A DNA stretch of 64,000 bases from Pseudopithomyces maydicus (lineage: Eukaryota; Ascomycota; Dothideomycetes; Pleosporales; Didymosphaeriaceae): positions 868,001-932,000 of the forward strand of contig JANTUC010000008.1 in assembly GCA_026873275.1 (NCBI GenBank), read 5' to 3'. Of the stretch, positions 1 through 12,065 are shown one piece after another. The notes below the pieces were generated by a model, which saw only the letters and a program-made list of their open reading frames with translations, was not told where the DNA came from and searched no databases. Position numbers and translations under genes: made by a program. Positions within the stretch are counted from its first letter, which is position 1, and each line of letters starts with the position of its first letter.

Positions 1-465
1 ATGTATTTGGCGATGACATCGCTGAAGCTGCCGAGCGCAGGATGACAGACATCATCAACCGGCCCATCTTCCTTACTCACTTCCCCACCGAAATCAAGGC
101 CTTCTATATGCTCAAGGACAAGGAGGACCCGCGTGTGACCGAGAGTGTAGATTGTCTGATGCCTGGTGTTGGTGAGATAGTGGGTGGAAGTATGAGAATC
201 GACCAGCACGAAGAGCTGATGGCAGCATTCAAGAGGGAGGGTATCGACCCAACCAGCTACTACTGGTACACAGACCAGAGAAAGTAAGTCACTACCTGCA
301 TTGCCGGCTCGGTGTAACAATCAGTAACACGTCTACAGGTATGGCAGCTCTCCTCACGGTGGCTATGGCCTCGGTCTCGAGCGCTTCCTTGCATGGCTGT
401 GCAAGCAGCACACCGTCCGCGATACCTGCCTATACCCGCGCTACTTTGGTCGTTGCAAACCGTAG
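1..465 (+). CDS. DED81: Cytosolic asparaginyl-tRNA synthetase, C-terminal part (5' truncated by window edge)
   Basis: This is the 3' end of a class II aminoacyl-tRNA synthetase that charges tRNA-Asn in the cytosol. The first in-frame codon starts at base 3. One intron (284-338, GTAAGT...ACAG) splits a Lys codon, and the protein ends at a TAG at 463-465. Seen in the sequence: the 'GVGEIVGGSMRI' block of the AsnRS/AspRS catalytic core, a YYWYTDQRKYG stretch across the intron, class II motif 3 as 'GYGLGLERFLAWL', and the typical AsnRS tail 'LYPRYFGRCKP'. That tail and the absence of AspRS-type replacements favour AsnRS over AspRS. The anticodon-binding domain and class II motifs 1 and 2 lie outside the window. 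No frameshift is seen in this fragment. Confidence 0.93.
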
Positions 466-1993
466 ATGACACATCCTCACACCCCTTTCCCTTTCTTCCC
501 ATCTTGTTCAGCTTCGAGCGAGACATGTTCAGATTATATAGACATGGCGGCATAGCTGGAGGACAGACTCAATTCGAGTTGTTAACATTGAGAGTGATGT
601 GCTGGAAATGTAGGAATCATGTCCAATCAGCTGCCTGAAACCTTGTGTCTCCCACCATTTTCTCTATATGCATGACTCAGATGCCCTCTTTGTACAACCT
701 TAGGCTGTCTGGTCTTCGTGTGGGCACCGACCATACCCCGTGCCCACTTGTTCATTATCCTGCAGCATCAGCACGTATCGCAGCACCGCCAGGTTCTTAT
801 CACATGTGGTTTCGCCGCATGCAGTATGGCGCTCCCTGCTCGTTTCGGACAACGTGTCAGACGGAAGGCCATCCTCACCATCCTCAACCTCCCACGTCCT
901 CCACGTCCTTCACATCAGCCCGGGAACGTGGGTCTGGGTCTAGCCAACGAGGTAGCCTGCATGTTGTGTTCGCTATAGGGTTGCCTTCACATGCAGAGAA
1001 AGGGGTGGTGGTGTGTTTGACCGGATGACCAGGGCTGAGCCATCTTTCCATTGCTCGGTTCTCACGAAGAATACCTTGAGGTGGCAAGGAATGTACGGTG
1101 CTGGTAGTATCCCGAGGAAGCCAACTCAATAAAACTCTTATCCACATGGGATTTGCCCCCAATGAAAAATCTCTTAATGGGGGGGGGGGGGGGGTAGGTA
1201 GCGTTTTCATGTTGGAAAGACAGTCTATGAATACAACTGTTCGATATGCAAGACCCCTCGCTTTCCTTTCTTCACATTCTGATCGTATACAAAGCTACCT
1301 GTGACCGCCAAGCCAACCCGTGACACAAAAATCAACCCAATCAAAAGCTCAACAGAGCCTGCAGTCAGTGATGGGAAGCTTAGCAGTGGTCATGAAAAAA
1401 AAAGACGCCAATTTAAAAAAGCTCCACACCGGGAAGCTAGGAGAAACATACTTGTCCATGATGCCGGATCAAACTCCTCGCTATGCAATGATGTGCAAAT
1501 AATCTTTCGATCGACATGATAAGAGAGAAACCCGCAGGTCTGATGTGAAATGCACCCCCGAAGTCCGAAGCAAACAGGAAAGCAAATATTACAAGCGCCG
1601 GCCAGGCCAAACCGAACCCTTTAAGCATTCATATGTTCGATCAAGGTAGAAGGAAGGAATCGAGTGCGCAAACGCTGAGTTTAGAGCGAGTGTCTCTCCT
1701 AGAAAATACAAACATTTCTACGAGCGTCTGTCCAGAATAGAGGGGGCTGGTCAAGGCGCGCTAGTGGCGAGCATTTCGCTTAAGACACGGGTCCGAGGAA
1801 ATCAGGGTGGGATGTGGACGGGGAGATAGGGGTCGAAGACCTGTGCCACAGACAAAGGCCCGTTGCGAGCTAAGACCCAAAACTTTGAAGATTTGAAGTG
1901 ATCCGAAAGGTGTATTACCGATGTAGATCCTTCGAAGGTTGAGGAGACATCGTTGACATCCGATGCCAAAAGGCTTGGTCGTCGTACCAGAGC
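466..1993. other. Intergenic region with 16-nt poly-G tract
   Basis: This gap lies between the convergent 3' ends of the AsnRS and Rco1-like genes. I see no convincing coding exon on either strand: open frames are short and lack splice-consistent neighbours. The one unusual feature is an uninterrupted run of 16 G at 1179-1194. The rest is probably 3' UTR and spacer. Confidence 0.6.
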
Positions 1994-4900
1994 TCAAGCC
2001 AAATCACCACCATTGAGACGGACTCTAATTAGCTCTTGTAGTTTCAGAAGCTGGTCACGTTCTTGGTCAGAGGGCGGTGGTGGTGGAGCGATGTCGATAG
2101 CCGTGGCGACAGCACTCGGAGCTTCGGCCTGTTTCACGTGTTTTAGCGCAGGTCAAAGGTGTTGAAGGCAGTGTCATGAAAGGGAAAAGCTTACCGTGAG
2201 ACCGAGTATGAGTGCCTCGACGCTGCTCTCCTTGAGACCGATTTCTGTTTCTTTCTTGGCTAGTTTTGCAAGGTTGAGAGCAGCCTGTTGCTGTTGAATT
2301 GGGCGAACGGAAAAATTTTGCATCGACCACTTGCGCTGCGCATTGTTTTGGGCAGCATTTGCTGCCTTGATAACACGTTCACTATATGATATGTCAATAA
2401 TGAAGTTGCATGAATGTAGAGCGGACCACTTACGTCTTGACCTTGTCAATAAAGTCAAGAATGAGGCCCTTCTCGGGTACACGGTAAACCATGGAATTAT
2501 TGTCCTTCTCTTCACTACCAAACACGTAGTTGCCTTCACCATCGGTATCATCGTCGGGATCATTGATGATCTCGATCAATCCGTTGTTGCGTATACCACG
2601 TGAGAAAGTGGGCTGAATGACCTGAGGATGCCTAGGCTTGCGCAACTTCCGGCCAAGCCGAGATGGCGCATCGCCCATGGCAGCGTCCTGTGCAACGTTG
2701 ATGTCGTTCTGCGCAACAAGGCCACTGCGGAAATCGTGCTCGACATGACGCGGGCAGCGCCATGCGTCGCGATGCGAAGACTCCAGATTGATGTGAGGCG
2801 GGTTGGCCATTGGAGGATCGAGGCAGTCAAGGTGCCAATAAGCCGCGCCCGGACAATAGTCACACTTGAGCATCTGGCGTTTACCGCCAGAGGTCTGTCC
2901 ACATGATGCACACAAGATGGGCTTATCGCCATCAAAAATCTTTGTGTAATCTGGCCTCATGTATCCATAACCACTGTTTTTGTTACTGCATATTGTCAGT
3001 CAATCACACCACTCAGCAGAACTGCATCACTTACAGAGGAAGCTTTTTGATATCTTCATAGTAAGATCCGTCGGCACGCGCAGCGACATTCTCGAAATGA
3101 TTTTGAATCTCGGCTGGTAGCGCAAACGCCCGCGTATTGATGGACTCGAGCGATTGAAAGAGCGGTGCCAGGGGCGTCTCGCTGATCAAGTCGTCGGCTG
3201 ATTTCCTCTTCACCTCGCAAACGTGACAGTAGAACTCTCCGCTGGGGGCATCAAGACGCGGTGGGTCACAACAAAGGAAGTGAAAGACGCGTGGGCAGCT
3301 TTCGCAGCAGACAAACTCGCCCGCACCTCTGCAGGCTGAACAAAGGTCATCGCTCTCCGACGGCGGCGAATCCTGGCAAGGTGTTAGAGGAGGGGAAAAC
3401 GTCGAACTCGGAGGGAGTATGGATATTTGAGGGTGTTGATTTTTGTGGCGAAAATCATGAGTATTAATGGGCTCGAAATGGGTGACTGTTGTTGACGGAT
3501 TGTGTGGTGGAAGGAAGATGATGTGGTTGGGTGGAGCGGGAATTTGAGTGGCACTTACTGGGTCATTGTCATCAGGCCCCAACTGTCTCGAACCGCCACC
3601 ACCAGTATGTGGGATTCCGGCGATAGGGCCATCACGATTTTTAACAGGCCTGTTCACATGAGTACGTTAGTTTGCTTCTCTGTTTCAGAGAGTAAGTGCG
3701 GTAGTGGAGGCACAAAAAACCACGTTGAGCTCGCTCAGTCGATGCTCATCCCTGCATGAAACGGGTACTGGCGTCGTCCAGCGCGGACCCAACACAACGT
3801 GACGAGTTTAAGTGGAAACACGAAAATAGCAAGTACTTACGATTTCTTCGTTCGAGCTGCCTGATGAGCCTGACCATTATTGAGCTTTAAGCGCTTCGTC
3901 GGCATGTGGCTGACGGCTGCAGGCGTTGAGGGTCGGCTGTTCGCTGCCGAATCAGGGTGAGGTGATGAGAAGAACGAGTTCTCTCGTCCGCGTTTCACGC
4001 CGCTGGTTTGCACGGTCATGCCATTACGCGCAGACGGCCGGCCTACTCGTCGCGGTCTATTGATGTCCCCTGGCGGTCCCATAGCAGCGATGGACTCAGT
4101 CATGGATGCAGTCTCGTCGTCTTCGAAGCGCATCTCTGACATGGGGAGGTACCCAGTCAACTGATCACCGAAACGGTCTTGTTGGTCTCGAGCAAGCTCT
4201 TGTCGCCTCTTCGTAATCTCTGCATCCTCGGCTAGTTGCTCCGCTGTACGCGGTGCATTTTGCTTGAAACGCTTTCCGTGCGGTTTGGCAGGTGGCTTTT
4301 CAGAGTTGGCCCGGGAGCCGCCCTGTTGCTTCCTGGGGCGCCCCCCAGGTTCTTTGGTTTCTTGATCGAAGCCGCTATGCCATTGCCATTCACCTGAAGC
4401 GTGGGCTGAGGAGGGCCTGTGTGCAATATTTCTTCGTCTACTTCGGAGAGTCCTGAATCACTACCTGCAGGCGACTTGGGCATAGGAGTCGGAGCAGCAG
4501 TAGAAGCGTCAGCACCCACATCCGCTTCGTTGCTGGGAGCCACGATACCGTTTGCAGCACGTTTGCGGGGTGATTTAGATCCCATCCTAGGGGCAGGTGG
4601 GGATGATGCTTCAGCGACCGGGAATGCTGGAGCAGTACTGAGTGGGTTAGGGGTACAACCAGCAGCTTCAACGTCCTCAGACGTATTCGTGGGAGAGGGC
4701 GCGTTGTTGACCGAAAGGGATTCGGTGGGAGCAACAGAAACGGGTTTGACTTCCAAATTAGTGGGGTAGGCTGCGCCTTCACTCCCAGGAACCGGTGAAG
4801 ACACTTCATGGCCGTCGTGCGCGGTGAACTCGGGTGACATGCGCGTCTTGGCAGCTTTGGCTACCTCCTCAGCTTTCTGGATCTTGAGTTCTCGCTTGAT

Positions 4901-5752
4901 GTTCTTTTTGGCAGATTTGATGAAGGTGCGGAAGTTGGTCCAGTCCTCTGCCGACTCTTTCTGATGGATAATGCCGTTGAGTGCATGCGCCAGGGACACA
5001 TCAGTCTTACCACTGTTGAACATGCGTCGCAGTGCAATACCAACGTTGGGTCGGTTGTCTCGGAGTGAACGTGCATGGGCATCGTTGACTGCGATTTCGA
5101 TGGTCTGCATGGCTGCGGCATCCAGAGGAAGGGGAGACATGTGGGGTTGCGAGGCTGAAGGCGCAGAGACGGTTGTGTTCGTCGCCTTGACGCCGTTCTT
5201 TGCGGGTGATTTTGCCGTGCTTGTCGGCTTGCCGTGCGCGTTGCCTTTGCCCCTAACAGGCGTCTTGGTGCCGTGGGAGGTTTTTTGCTTCTTCTTAGGA
5301 TTTGGTTTCGGCTTGTAGTCATCATCGTCGTCCTCTTCGTCTTGCTCTGGGAACGGAAGCTGCAGGTCGTCCTCCTCGTCCATGGGGTCCTCCTCGTCCC
5401 GTTCGATATCGGGAGCGGGCGTCAGCTCTGGCGTCGACGCCTCCTCTTCCGCAAGTACTGCGCTCTTCTTAGATTGAACGAAGCCCTTTGCGAGCGGCTC
5501 GCCCAAGCTGTGGGCCTTCCGCTTGGCCTTGGTGGTGGGGGGGACGCCGAGGGGGGCCATGGTCTCGAGGACGCCGTGTCGCGCGAAGCCGTGCTCTTCG
5601 AAAGAGGGTGCCGGATTTTGGGGAGCAGGCTCGACCCACGCGTCGAGCGAGGATTGCATCTTTTGTTTCCGCGGCTCGGCGTCGAAGAGGGAGGAGTGGC
5701 CGTGGGTGGTTGGCGTGCTGGTTCGCGATTTGGAGTTGCGGACAGCCGGCAT
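1994..5752 (-). CDS. RCO1: Rco1-like double PHD finger protein (Rpd3S histone deacetylase complex subunit); apparent 1-nt frameshift
   Basis: Probable subunit of the Rpd3S-type histone deacetylase complex, acting on chromatin. Exons (minus strand): 5752-3841, 3649-3559, 3372-3035, 2985-2434, 2381-2195, 2128-1994. The N-terminus carries 'SLDAWVEP' and 'FEEHGFARHGVLETMAPLG', which I associate with filamentous-fungal Rco1 homologues. A long acidic/basic disordered part follows. PHD finger 1 (about residues 678-725) has a full C4HC3 pattern starting CSACRGAGEFVCCESC; PHD finger 2 (about 805-865) starts CASCG. The tail 'GLILDFIDKVKT' then leads into a coiled coil rich in Q and K. The reading frame changes near a C6 run at 4341-4346. 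Adding one base gives an AT-hook-like KNLGGRPRKQQ and makes the exon total divisible by three (1071 aa). The start at 5752 is the first ATG after a likely 5'-UTR intron acceptor. Rco1 versus another PHD protein is family-level inference. Confidence 0.8.
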
Positions 5753-7040
5753 GGCGATGTCGACCACTGCAGCTTTGTCAGCATGCTGCGCGTGGAAACG
5801 GGCTCAATTCATACTTACCACGCGTGCTATCTGAAGTCTGCGGTGGCAGACAGCGCGTTAGAGGCTGCGTGCGTCGCGGCGCGCCTGGGAGGGTGGGTTG
5901 CTGGTGGGAAGATGGACGGGACTTGAAGGTTCGCCGCGAGCTCGCCAAAATCCACCGCCGACTCCCTGTCCTGATTACTTCACCAACACGACACCGAACA
6001 ATGTCGATGTGCAAAGGAAAATTCGATAGGTACGGCTAGAATCGTTTGCGACGAGCAAGAATTTTTGTTTTGACGGGTTTTTAGAATGAGGGGGGCGGGG
6101 TGCAAGAGAAAGTGCGAGACTATGTGAGGAGGAGGCGGCAGCTATATACTATCGGTTCGGGTCATTAACTGCCACCTTCACCGCAGTACGCGAAGCGCGC
6201 TTGATGCAGGCCTTTTATAATCTGCGGCGGCGGCAGGCTGCAATGTACTGCTATCCAATGCTTGTGTCTCGACGAATTCCACCACATTTATATGCACCCT
6301 CAGGGGCATCAGGGGGTTTCCATGCTCCCAAGGAAACCATGCCACTCCAGACCATAAAGCGTGCTATTCACGTACAAGATTCTTCTCATGCATACAGAGC
6401 AAAAACATATACCATTGTCGCAGTAGGGGAACGAAGGGAGTTTCTGTGAACAGCTGAAAATCTGTCTGCGCTTGTACTGCCCCGACACTTTTATCACGGA
6501 CACGGCATTCTCCTACTGGAGTCAGATAGAGGGATATGACAGGGTACCTGTCTAAAAGTCGCACGTTGTCATCGTATGATATGAGGCCAACAGCTAGAAC
6601 CGCAGCAACATTGTTCTCTTATAGACATCCCCTGTCAATCTCTCACCTCCACCATGGGTAGGACTGCCAAATGCAATGCGTATTGGAGGGTGAGAATCAA
6701 AAACAAACAGTGGGCCAAATATCCAATCTTTGAATCTTCGTGCACAGAACATCCAGCCAGTATACTTTAATTCTTGAATATTCAGCTACCTAATGGCCAG
6801 ACCCAGCCATATACATCGTGATGAGCCACCAGCACAGTGACAACGCAATGGTTTATCGAAAGAGCTTCAGTTCAAGCGAACGAAATAAGCGTCCGTACAC
6901 TATTAGCGTTGGTCAAGGAGCAAGGTGGTGAGTGGGTGGAGTTTTTTTTTTTTCGGACCAAGGATACAGTCCGTCTGGGATTGTGAAGCTAGAAGGCTGG
7001 GCAAGTACAGTCTCTCATCCTGATGATTGCAAGAGTGGCC
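5753..7040. other. Promoter/5' UTR of Rco1-like gene and intergenic spacer
   Basis: Upstream of the Rco1-like start there is a plausible 5'-UTR intron on the minus strand (GTAAGT donor near 5818, CTGACAAAGCTGCAG acceptor just before the ATG). The exon before it holds no ATG. From about 6000 to 7040 I see no coding region, only non-repetitive spacer and the 3' side of the PA2G4-like gene. Confidence 0.5.
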
Positions 7041-8581
7041 TTACTCCTCATCTTCACTCTCATCAGCACCGCCTGTGGCTGCGGCCTTCTTGGCAGGCTT
7101 CTTCTTCTTCTTCTTGTTCTTGGTTCTGCACACACACAGTAAGTATTGAGGTTTCCAGTAATATCATGAAATGGCCATTGTACTTACGAGGTCTTGCCAA
7201 TGGGTTGTTCGAGTATCTTGAGGATTTCCTCGTCGGTGATCTTCTTGTCAGTCTTGTACTTGGACACATCAATCGCTGGCGGTTGGGCTAGACGGGTAAT
7301 TCCGTTCTTGGTAACCGCTACAAAACACATTAGTGCTGAAGACAACAAAGATGTGATGGAGCACAGGACTGGAACCAATGGCAGAGTGCCTACGTACCAA
7401 TGGTCGAGAAAAGCCTTCCCACAGGCTTGTTCTCCTTGTCGCCAATGACTTCATACGCGCGAAGCACACCGCCACGAACGCACTCAATGACGCCGACCTT
7501 GGCGGACTTCTCGTTTTCAAGCTGCCTTAAGCTGAAGGGGAAAGTGCTGAACTTCTTGACTACCTCGGAAAGCAGCTGCCTGGAGCTGGGCCGGGTGAGA
7601 TCGTATCGGGTGGCGGTACGGCGATGGAGAGTGGTGCGCTTGTTGTCGATAGTCTTCACTTTGCCCGAGCCCAAGCTAACGCCCATCTCAACGCCCCAAA
7701 CCTCGCCCACCTCTGGGAGGCCTTCACCCCTGGCACCCTCTCCAGGGGCAAGGATGATCTTCTTCTTGGCCTCGATGTCGTTGTGCTCAAACAGCCAGAT
7801 GGTAGTGCTCTCGACGAGGTTGCAGTCGTAGGCCGAGGTGACTTTTTCGAGAAGCTGGGTGATCTGAGACTGAGTGTATGGCTTCCGTGAGGCTGCCTTT
7901 TCTGCTCCTCCTCGGTGCCTGTGGCAGGCACGAGGCCAGGAGGCAGCATGAGCCGCAGGAGTAGCTCGTTGGCGTAGTGGGTAGCCAGGAAGAGGTCTGC
8001 TTCACGGCCAGTGACCTCGTCGGAGGCACCGACAAGGACGGAGTCGCAGACAATGGCTGGGAAGCCGTCGATCTGGGCACCGAGCTGGATCTTGACCACG
8101 TCACCCTCCTTCAGCGTAGCCGCAGCTTCCTCGGCATCGGACTTGATGGGGGTGTAAGGGGTGACGTAGGAGCTCGGGGAGATGGTGGTGCAGTGGCCAA
8201 TGCCCTTGGAGATCTTCTTGCCCTTGTAGACCTTGCCCATCTCTTCCTCCAGCAGCTTGTCGCCGCGCTCACAGAGCTCGACGATGTTGGCGTCTGCTTT
8301 GATCCATCCTGCAGCGGGTCAGTCCACCAAAAAGCCACGCCACAAGAGATGCATGCGGCCGACGCACCTGAGACTTCCTTGAGGACCTTTTCGGCAATGG
8401 TTGCTGCCGTCTTGTATTTGGTCAGCGTATCCGGGTTCGCGAGCGTGTAGTCTAGCGCACACGGTTAGCACACAGCTGGCACACGACTCATCAATTGCCT
8501 CGACAGCTCTGCAGCCGCCCGTGGCGGCGCATGCAGCTGCCGTGGCCATGGCTTACCAACGGTGGCTGCTTCCTCGGCCAT
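7041..8581 (-). CDS. cdb4: PA2G4/Ebp1/Cdb4-like protein (M24 'pita-bread' fold, non-peptidase); apparent 1-nt frameshift
   Basis: Member of the proliferation-associated 2G4 family. These keep the methionine-aminopeptidase fold but act in growth control, RNA or ribosome binding, or curved-DNA binding (S. pombe Cdb4). Exons: 8581-8557, 8451-8368, 8308-7398, 7317-7188, 7125-7041. The short first exon encodes MAEEATV-type residues, followed by 'DYTLANPDTLTKYKTAA' and 'VELCERGDKLLEEE', characteristic of the family. The C-terminus is a run of six lysines followed by an acidic tail (ESEDEE), as in PA2G4. The frame breaks in an A4 run (plus-strand T4 at 7898-7901). One added A gives EEQKKAASRKPYTQSQI and a total of 411 aa, close to the family's usual 390-410. 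The metal-binding residues of true M24 peptidases were not checked one by one, so enzymatic inactivity is family knowledge. Confidence 0.88.
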
Positions 8582-9610
8582 GTTGACGGGTCAGATGCGC
8601 AGTGGACCTTGGGTGTCGAGTAGGTTTGAGGTATGGATGCTTCAAGGCGCGTACCGCTTGTTTTGTCGTCGAGGGAGGGGCTCTTTCGGCGGGGCAGCTC
8701 GCTTAATTCCCTCTCCACTTGCGGCATTACGTAGTGAATGCATGTCCTGAGACCACCAGCACGACCAAAACCCATCGTGTACCGCCCCGCTCACCATGTC
8801 CACCAACTGCGTGTACGGGGCCGCTTTCATGGTACTGCTACTGCCGACCGAGACATGTATACCGATGAAAAGAACTCGATGTTACACGTCGAGACATGAT
8901 GTGAATGGGAGCGTCTGCTTGCAATCTCGCGATACACATGCTCATATGGCGCAAGTTACACAAATGGATGGCCAGCAGAGTGTTTGATCTGTGAGCACAC
9001 CAAGTAGCTACAGCGACAAGCGGGAGCCATGGGAGCTCTGGAGCATCCGAGGCTCCAACGCCATCCATGGGTGGATGAAGCCGATACACGTGATGAACAC
9101 CGGCCCCAGGGCCCGGCCCGGCTTGGAGTCAAGTTTATGTAGTCTTGATGTACATGTTCAAAGTCGGAAACGATATGCCAAAACGTAATGGATGTCAAAC
9201 GGTTGTCGCTGCCGCATGTGGACTGAGCATTTTTCCATAATACAAATGACATTGAAATGGCCCCTGGGAGACTGCATGCCCAGGTGCATTGCATCACATC
9301 GATACACGGAATTCCTCTCTTCCCTTCCATATGTAGGATAATGCCTGTGCACCCAAAGCAACGGATATTTTAATAGCTTTCTAATTCGAGTTCACGAACT
9401 CCCCCTGCAGCTCACACCCTGCAGGTCACTCTGCAAATACCCACCACCGAGCAATGTGAACACGCCCAAATAAAGCGATTTCTTATTTATACAGATTGCG
9501 TGGAGAAACTCCTTGATTTACAGGGAAACACTTTCAGTTTTATGTCCGAAGTAGCCACCAATACATTGGTCGAGCCTCTGCGCTGGGTTATCTGCTATAG
9601 GGAAATCTCC
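8582..9610. other. Intergenic region between PA2G4-like and SNF5 genes
   Basis: About 1 kb with no supported gene on either strand. It contains the promoter of the PA2G4-like gene (minus) and the 3' region of SNF5 (minus). No repeat or tRNA-like structure was noticed. Confidence 0.5.
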
Positions 9611-12065
9611 TTAGCTCGATTTGACGTTGCGCTTGTCAACATTCTGCTTGTGCTGCTTATTGTTGAGGTGCGTTTGGAAGTTGCCAACTGTGTGATCAGG
9701 ACCAGAGTTGTACAATTTCCCAGGGCAGTCTAAGCATCGAATTCTGGGAAGGAATTGAGCCTTATGACCGGGAGGTAGTGCGCCCGACGCCGAGAAAGTG
9801 TCTGCCTTCACACCTTGTCCGGTCTTCTCGTCAATGATACTATATCGCATGGTTGCCTCGAACCGGTCGCTTGGGTTCTTTTGTTGTAATTCGCGAAGTG
9901 CTTCCTGGAGCCAAGAAGGCGGCGGAGCCTATAAAAGTTAGTCTTGAGTGGTTTGTGTTACTGTTTGCACAACTTACTGGATGAGCACCCTGTGGCATTG
10001 GCCAAGGCGCATCTGCTCGACCATCGTCATGGTAGTGCCATTTTTGCGATGGTGCGGCCGGGGTTGGCGTTGAAGGTGGCTGTGGGGAAGCTACGACCGA
10101 GGAAGTTGCAGGCACGGGAGTAGACCGCGGTGGCACAGCCGGTGAAGGTGGAGGCGGCATGGAGTTTGTCCCCGGGGTGCTACGAGCGGGCGTAGGCGCA
10201 GGTGCTGTCACTGGCGTCGATACAGATTTTTGCAGGAAGGCTCTAGGATTGCGCAGGTACTCCCTGAATTTTGTTGGCGAGATTTTGAGCTTCACGATCA
10301 ACCTAGTAGGTTCCGAGGCTACGCTTTCCTCCCGGGCATCGTATCGTAATTGTCTCGCCGTTCTGGAATCGGAATGCTGGCTTTGCTGCAGAGAAGAAAC
10401 TTCTGGAGTCATCGACCGTCCCATGGCTGACCGCATTGCTGCTTGCGCTGCCGTGGCAGCACCGCGCATACCTCTTGTCCGTGCAGTTCCACCAGTCATC
10501 ATCGATGGCGCAGGAGATTCTGGAATCGAATCGTCACTGTCAGAATCATCGGAATCGTCATCTATGCCACGACGACGTTCCCTGGCCTTCCGCACGGCCT
10601 TGAACAAGTGGCTGTCCTCGATGGTCTCGGCCGCACCAGGCAAAACGGAAGACACAATCAATGTGCGGACAGTTCGTTGTCTGTCCTTCAGGTCTGGTAG
10701 CGCTGGTCCCCCGCGCCGGTTGACTGAACGTTTCTGCCGTCGTTGTTCGCGCATGATTGAAAGCTCGGCTCGTTCAAGATCAGCCTCACTGAGCTCGTAT
10801 AGATAGGGCGAGAAATCCTTTGCAGACTGCATCGGTCGGAAAACAGACGGCAGCGGCGACGGCAGGAAATTGTCCCGGATATCACTGTCTTCCACGGGCC
10901 GCCCGTCAAAGGGATGGCCAGTGATGTATAGACTTTTGGTAAACATCTGGCATTGTTCTCGTATGGAGTGCGCAATGGCTGTGGTAAATTCTCCAGATAG
11001 TGAAAGATCGGCTGCAGTTTGTCTCGCAAATTCCTCGGGAGAATTGTGTGGGTCGTTGATATCCCACTCAAATTGGTCGACAAGTGTGTGTTGTCCAATA
11101 GCAATGTTCAGCTTGATCAATATCCGCATCTCGTCGTTTTTGTATGCAGTATATGGCAGAGTCGAATCCAGAGCATCGTCACCGAAGAATGCCTGTGGGT
11201 AAAAGTCCTGGAGCTGCTCCTGAATTTCACGATTTACTTGTTGTTTGACAGGCTCGCGGATCTCTGGTGGGACACGGAAATCTTCCACCAGATGCTCAGC
11301 GAACAGCTCCGAAGTTGTATATCTGTCATGCAAGTTCCACGTGAACGTGTCTCGCAGCTTGATCTGCCCCATCTCAACATCCAACCTCACTGGAACAAGC
11401 TCTTCGATGACATCCGACTGGAGTTCAAGGTTCTCCTTCTTCAGCGGCAGCCGTCTTGCTCTGCGATTCGCAGGCGGCTTGCAGTGTGCAGGGTATTTCA
11501 AGGTAAAGGGTTGGGCTCGACTGAGGTCAGTGATGCCATTGCCGTAGCCTCTGTACCCAGAGCCGAAAACAAGGGCAGGGTCGTGGGATCGAACTTGTCT
11601 GTAGTATTCAATCTCGCGCAAAAGCTCGGCTGTCTCAATCGTCTCGAGCTCGTCCTTCTCCCGGAGATAGGTGGCGCCTCTCAGGTCACGTTGGATCATC
11701 TGATTGAGCAGTGCCTTCTGCTTCTCTTCGTTCACCGAGACGTCGCGCGCCGGGGTCTGGGAGGGTTTGCGCGAGCCGGAACGCGAGCGCTTGCGACTGG
11801 GTGACGCGCCATTGGCGGCGTCGCCTTGGGCGGGCGTGGCCGTGTCAGGGCGCCCCTCTGGGTGTTCGGATGAAGGCGCGTCCATTTGCGCTGCGAGGAC
11901 TGCCTTGGCCTTTAGTTTTCCTTCGCGGATGGCGCCCTTGTCGTCGGACGCGGTGTCAGAGCCATCGGCGGTCACAGGGGCATCGGGTTGCTGGACGGCG
12001 TTCAGTCCATTCTGCGCGGGGGACGCGCCGGGCTGGAGTTCGGTCGAGGGTGAGGGCGAGGGCAT
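9611..12065 (-). CDS. SNF5: SNF5/SMARCB1-type SWI/SNF chromatin remodelling subunit
   Basis: Core subunit of the SWI/SNF nucleosome-remodelling complex. Two exons, 12065-9978 and 9928-9611, give 801 aa. The N-terminus is rich in S/P/A. 'EELVPVRLDVEMGQIKLRDTF' begins the SNF5 homology domain (about residues 218-395), which has two repeats, the second around 'RILIKLNIAIGQHTLVDQFEW'. A charged region with DDDSDDSDSDD and a proline/threonine-rich linker follow. After the intron the protein ends in a compact C-x2-C...H-x4-H-like motif (CLDCPGKLYNSG ... HLNNKQH). The RSC paralogue Sfh1 usually lacks the long N- and C-terminal extensions, so Snf5 is preferred. The start at 12065 is the first ATG in a frame that is open further upstream; the upstream segment looks like 5' UTR, possibly with an intron. 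No frameshift was seen. Confidence 0.87.
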
